The notes under the pieces were generated by a model that was not told the origin of the DNA, did not search any database, and saw only the letters and a program-made list of their open reading frames with translations. 64,000 bases of DNA, from assembly GCA_963556255.1 (NCBI GenBank), contig OY744607.1, forward strand, positions 47,647,437 to 47,711,436, given 5' to 3'. This document shows, in pieces, positions 58,150 through 64,000 of this stretch. The position numbers and the translations under genes are program-made. The stretch is from Allolobophora icterica (Eukaryota; Annelida; Clitellata; Crassiclitellata; Lumbricidae). Numbering within the stretch: the first letter of the stretch is position 1; the number at the start of each line of letters is the position of its first letter.

Positions 58150-58395
58150 CTGTCAATAAAGCCCCCAAACACCACCACATCAATCCTGTCCTCACATCAC
58201 TCCACTGGCTAAAAATAGGCCTACACGAACGAATATAACATAAGTCATTTCACTCACATACAACACACTTAATTCTCCAAGCCCTCCTATCTCCGTCAGT
58301 TTTTACGGTCGTACCACTTCGCTCAACCCGCTCCTCTTCCGCCGTAACGCTTCCCGCCCTTCCGTCACCTCTTCATTACAATTTGCCAATCGCTC
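58150..58395 (+). pseudogene. L2-like LINE C-terminal relic
   Basis: Plus-strand frames read INPVLTSLHWLKIGLHERI and, after a stop, VVPLRSTRSSSAVTLPAL, matching the TPVLxSLHWLK and RSTRSS motifs near the end of L2-type polyproteins. It is truncated on both sides. Confidence 0.65.
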
Positions 58396-58396
58396 C

Positions 58397-58540
58397 GACT
58401 TTAAAAGGCAACGTAAAATTACCTTTATACGCAGCATGCGGACAAGACTACGCGCTCGTCAATAAGCTGAGCTTTAGAGTAGCGCTTAAGAAATATGCCG
58501 TTTACGATGACGATTATGAAATCAAAGCTGCTGTAACGCT
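58397..58540. repeat. Solitary satellite monomer piece joined to an L2-like tail
   Basis: ACTTTAAAAGGCAACGTAAA, TTACCTTTATACGCAGC and GCGGACAAGAC match the 99 bp satellite, 2.8 kb beyond its array. It runs into GCGCTCGTCAATAAG, GAGCTTTAGAGTAGCGCTTA and a degenerate tail. Confidence 0.65.
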
Positions 58541-58571
58541 CACCTCAAGGAACGATCCATGTAATTCTGCT

Positions 58572-60185
<1,614 letters not shown>

Positions 60186-60188
60186 GCT

Positions 60189-60310
60189 GTGTGTGTGTGT
60201 GTGTGTGTGCGTGTGTGCGTGTGCGTGTGCGTGTGCGTGTGCGTGTGCGTGTGCGTGTGCGTGTGTGTGTGCGTGTGCGTGTGCGTGTGCGTGTGCGTGT
60301 GCGTGTGCGT

Positions 60311-60352
<42 letters not shown>
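60189..60352. repeat. (TGTGCG)n alternating purine-pyrimidine tract
   Basis: About 160 bp of strictly alternating GT/GC, mainly TGTGCG hexamers flanked by pure GT. Confidence 0.97.
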
Positions 60353-60483
60353 CTGTATGTCGCCACTGACTAGGTAACATATTTATTCGTTTGCAACAAA
60401 GCGTATGGTCTGCTAATGTTTATCGTCTGAACAGAGCAGCATTGACTGCAGTCATTCAACTGTTACAGGAAATTCTGTTGGTT

Positions 60484-60801
60484 TCAAGCCTTCCCCGCGC
60501 ACCTATAACCGCCTATACCCATCAGTGAGTTATTGTACAACGCCAGGAGACACGCTGGAATTTCCAGCTGCAAACAACCACGGGAAAATATAAAAGCCGC
60601 CTTGTAGCTATGCTTGGGAGTATCCAGCACTTGATGAATATCAGGATTGTTGCAGACAGTAATAATATGCGTGGCAAGAGAATATACGTCGAATAATCGC
60701 ATAAATTGTTCTATGCATGGGGGCATGGATTGATCCAGAAGTTCATAGGGTAAGGGTAATAGGGTCGTATTTAAGGGAGATTCACCGGTTCGGCGGTTCA
60801 A
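60484..60801 (-). other. Unassigned 105-codon open frame
   Basis: Complex composition (MNRRTGESPLNTT start, four scattered Cys, no repeats), unlike the simple-sequence frames elsewhere. No motif, signal peptide or homologue is recognised and no second copy exists in the window. It could be a chance frame. Confidence 0.2.
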
Positions 60802-60841
60802 ACCCTTCCAGAAACCTCTTTACTTTCAGCTTTTTGTCTGC

Positions 60842-61320
60842 TTCCGCAGTTTTCGACATGTTTATTAGCGTTAAGAGTTTGTTAGACGACATTTAACTAT
60901 ATGCAACCCTCTCGATGGTTATTTATTACTCGGGATTTCCTCAGGAGCTCGAACTATTTCCCTCCGTAATCTAAAATTCATAATTTCTTGTATACAACTA
61001 TTTTTAAAGCCGTCATCTTTTTATTTATAGGGTTATACTGCGAATTCTGGCATTCTTCTGGTAACATTTTTTAAATGTAATCCACGATTTAGTCTAGGGC
61101 TCTAGGCCTATATGAAACCATATTTGCTCTGCAGTGTTTCAAGCTAGGCACACTATAAAACACCTCTGCCCGCCTCATATATGGCCATGGTCTTCTGGTC
61201 GTCCAAGGCACATGCCAGTGCCTATGCCCAGATCGGCCATTAGGCCTACTGTTGCGTCAAAGGAAAAGGCTCTATTTAAATATAAGCCTCCACTTACAGA
61301 CAGGTTACTGTAATTGTGGC
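60842..61320. other. Unique intergenic sequence
   Basis: No feature recognised. Confidence 0.5.
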
Positions 61321-61325
61321 AGTGT

Positions 61326-62955
61326 TCATCATCATCATCATCATCATCAGTTCCTGACGCCAGCCATTTGGCGGCGATGGGTACGAATAAATGATCTCCA
61401 TTGCCCTCGGTTATTTGTCAAGTCCAGTGCTTTTTTTAAGCCGGAACGCGCCGGAACGGCGTTCCGGCACCTTGTTTTCAGGTACTAAAAATAATTTATA
61501 TATTTTAATAAAAAACACAATAATTTTTTTTATTTTAATTTAATTTCAGTGTTTTGCACTGTTTTCAGTGTTTATTGAGACCCCTCCCAACCTCCAATTC
61601 CGTTTTTCTCGGGATTTAGCCCGCCCATAATTAAACCGTTCCGGAACCTAGGCCTATTGTGCCGTTCCGGAACCTTTTTTCTAGAAAAAAGCACTGGTCA
61701 AGTCTATTGCCCCCCTTAATGTTAGTCCAAGTGATGTTATATGTCCTCAGTTATGTTATCTACCCAGCGTAGTATTGGTCTGCCTTTGTGTCTTTTCCCT
61801 TCGATTCTTGCATGTAGTGCACTGTGTGGGATTCGGTCAACTGGCATTCTCTCTACATGTCCAAACCATCGGAGTCTTCGTTGAACGACTTTGTCTAGCA
61901 GAGTTGTTTTGATGCCTAATGATTGTCTTATGTCATCGTTTCCTATTTTCTGCTGTCTTGAAATCCCTGCGATCTTCCTCAGCCAGCTCATTTCTGCTGT
62001 AAGGATTCTTCTTTCATCTTGTTTTGGCATTGTCCAACATTCCGATCCATATAGGAAAATGGGTTGTATCATTGTCTCGTATATTTTTGTCTTGGTTTTC
62101 TTTGTTAATTCTTTGCTCCTCCATATCCTGTACATTATTCCAAATGCTTGTAAAGGAAGCGCGTCCGATTCTTCTTCGTATATCTTTTTCATTGCTGCCA
62201 TCAGCGTTTATTAGCCCTCCGAGATCTATACGAATTGTTCTACTTGGTCAATAGCCTCTCCTTGGATTTTGATAGTTATTGGTGTCTCTTTGGTCTTTTC
62301 AATCACCATTGTTTTAGTTTTCTCTGCGTTGCTCATTAGGCCAAATCTTCTACTGGTTTCGTCAATCTGTGTCGTAATATCCTGTAGTTCTGGCTCGCTT
62401 CTAGTGAGGAGGCCAATGTCGTCAGCAAATCGGAGATTATTCACCAGTTCTCTATTTAGCTTTATTCCTGCCTCGGTATTGTTAAGGCTGAGTGAAATTA
62501 CTGCTTCTAACACTGGGTTAAATAAGTATGGGGATAAGATGCATCCTTCTCGTACTCCAGTTTTCGTGTGAAAGTATTCTGTGATCTTTTTATCTACTTT
62601 TATGGCACTTGATGATTTACGATATATCCCTTGTACAAGTTTGATCAGTTGCTCTGGTATTCCTGGGTTTTGCATCGCTCTCCACATTCCATCATGCCAT
62701 ATAGCCTACCTGTACTGTGGAATGCTTGTTTGAAGTCTATGAAGTTGATGAAGACTTTCTGGTTGTGTTCTATGCTTTTTCAAGTATCTGTCTCATTGTA
62801 AAATAGTTGATCAATTGTGCTTCTTCCTGGTCTGAACCCGGCTTGTTCTTCTCCAAGTGCTCTTTCAACATACTGTTTCATTCTGTTTTGTATCATTTTG
62901 GTGAAGACTTTTCCTGGAACGCTCTGTAAGCTAATGCCTCTCTAATGCCTCAGTG
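61326..62955 (-). pseudogene. LINE reverse transcriptase, minus strand, 5'-truncated and split
   Basis: On the minus strand: EEQAGFRPGRSTIDQLF and INFIDFKQAF (about 62730-62860), then GVREGCILSPYLFN (about 62530-62570), NNLRFADDIGLLTR with the FADD catalytic tetrad (about 62400-62440), a KTKTMVIEK thumb, LYGSECWTM and RRLRWFGHVERM (about 61850-62060). A hAT element at 61425-61696 interrupts it before the RMAGVRN-type terminus at about 61345-61420. The 3' end has a (GAT)n tail at 61326-61348. Frame changes occur near 62215 and 62690. It is the same broad LINE group as 2626-3844. Confidence 0.88.
61425..61696. mobile_element. Short hAT-like element (272 bp) inside a LINE
   Basis: Perfect 8 bp duplication GTCAAGTC (61417-61424 and 61697-61704). 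Ends CAGTGCTTTTTT and AAAAAAGCACTG. GTTCCGGAAC-type palindromic motifs lie within. Confidence 0.93.
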
Positions 62956-63270
62956 TTAGTAGCTGTAAATTGTAGTAATTGTATTCTCAATTATGACGAT
63001 GACGACTACAATGGCGATGATGATAATGATGATGATGGCGTAGACTTAGGAAGAAACTCAGCTCGTTTGCGATTTTTGCTTTTATTTTCGATTCTTTTCC
63101 GATTTTTTCCTTTTTGCTGGGCACAACTACTACAGCAAATCAAGTACACTGAAAGTTTCGTTTTCACAGGAACTTTAAGATTACTTCAGGCTGGTAAATG
63201 TATCGACAATTCGCCATTATATTCTGCCAAGTATGTCTAATATATCTCTAATGAACAGAGAATATAATAA
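62956..63270. other. Intergenic, short GATGAT tract
   Basis: A degenerate (GATGAC)n at 62992-63045; a 95-codon frame over it is not conserved. Confidence 0.5.
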
Positions 63271-63279
63271 TATAGTATT

Positions 63280-63740
63280 TAATAATATAGGCCCTCGTGA
63301 TAAATTCAGTAAAGGTTGGGTTCAACCTTTTCTGTCCTCGACGTTGCCACTGTAGATGTGCATGGTGTTGTTGATAGGATCGTAGGCAGGGTCGTAACAT
63401 TGGTCTAAAAAGTGGGGGTTACCAATTTCTTCTCCACTTTCGCTTTTTGCATGCAGACCATCTCTGGGAAGGCACAATAATAAAATATTGATTGGCATTG
63501 TTTAAAAAGTTGGGGGTACGGTACCCAGTCCAAAAAGTTTGGGTACGAGGACCCCTCGCACCCCCACAAATTACGCCATTGATCGTGAATGCAGTGTAAA
63601 GATTGACTCACAGTCTATATGAAATCGTTCTTTTCAAAATTGGCAATGTTCACGGTCTGTTGATCGACTCTTGAAAAACATTCGAGTGATAATTTATTGC
63701 TTCGGTCCTTTGAAAATTCTGCTGTGTCGTCTGGATTTGT
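63280..63740. repeat. Duplicated segment, partner of 53130-53470
   Basis: Same order of matching words as the partner, interrupted by the 195 bp element at 63387-63581. The family's 3' end (CTACAGAAGTCCTTACACTA) reappears at 63950-64000 after about 200 bp of unmatched sequence. Confidence 0.75.
63387..63581. mobile_element. Short hAT-like element (195 bp)
   Basis: Ends CAGGGTCGTAACATTGG and AATTACGCCATTG are imperfect inverted repeats. The partner locus at 53222-53240 (GATCGCAGGAATGTGAATGC) is uninterrupted, locating the target. Flanks ATCGTAGG and ATCGTGAA match at only part of the positions. Confidence 0.75.
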
Positions 63741-64000
63741 AATCGTTATCGTAAGCTCTCTATCTGTCTTTGCCAATGATTTTGATTTTGATTTCACTCG
63801 CAGCCATCATCGACTGATGTTTTGGACATTATATAGCGGCGCTAGAGAAATAGTAGTCAGTAGACTAGATTAGATTTTAGACTGTGGCTATACACTCGGC
63901 GAGATCGATCACTGAGTAATGCTTTCCGCATTTCTACAACGGCGCTACAGAAGTCCTTACACTAGACAAGGACCTTGGCCAAAGTTACATAAAAACCAAA

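Overview
The window reads as animal nuclear DNA from an invertebrate. It has spliced-exon signals, TATA-like boxes, AATAAA signals, very dense microsatellites, nested hAT elements, several LINE families, tRNA-derived SINEs and a Gmr1-like LTR retroelement. Gmr1-type elements and L2-like LINEs point to a marine deuterostome such as an echinoderm, but this is inference; a mollusc or other lophotrochozoan cannot be excluded. No bacterial or organellar features are seen. Almost every long open frame is a transposon relic or a frame-by-chance through a tandem repeat.

Layout. 0-4 kb: a decayed non-LTR retrotransposon with an R2-type C-terminus, then a second LINE whose frame is split by a short hAT element. 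4-10.2 kb: nested TIR elements, a tandem duplication, and a 2.1 kb TIR element (8057-10182) holding the relic of an unusual transposase-like family. 11.1-16.6 kb: a complete-looking LTR element with identical 727 bp LTRs, inserted in a GA microsatellite; its 1099-codon frame has lost most of integrase and the RT palm in frame. 17-24 kb: microsatellites, a 1.46 kb hAT element with a nested LINE tail, a SINE.

24-53 kb is a segmental-duplication field. Copy A (about 24.1-31.8 kb) and copy B (about 41.0-48.7 kb) are paralogous in the same orientation, with partial copies at 37.4-39.3 kb and 49.6-50.2 kb. Elements present in one copy and absent from the other leave clean empty sites. The duplicated unit carries a conserved minus-strand transcription unit: TATA-like box, leader exon, a 92 nt second exon in A and B, and a terminal exon with a short hydrophobic-start ORF and AATAAA. 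A 4 kb, 25-bp minisatellite with a repeated two-quartet G-quadruplex motif lies between A and B.

53.6-55.6 kb is a satellite array of about 19 copies of a 99-bp monomer. At its distal edge is a minus-strand, cysteine-rich candidate exon whose last codons and stop are supplied by satellite sequence. 57-64 kb: an 826 bp hAT element, LINE tails, long CT and TGTGCG tracts, and another LINE split by a hAT element.

The items that may be least described are the duplicated small-peptide-like unit, the cysteine-rich exon joined to the satellite, the Gmr1-like deletion derivative, and the 2.1 kb TIR element.
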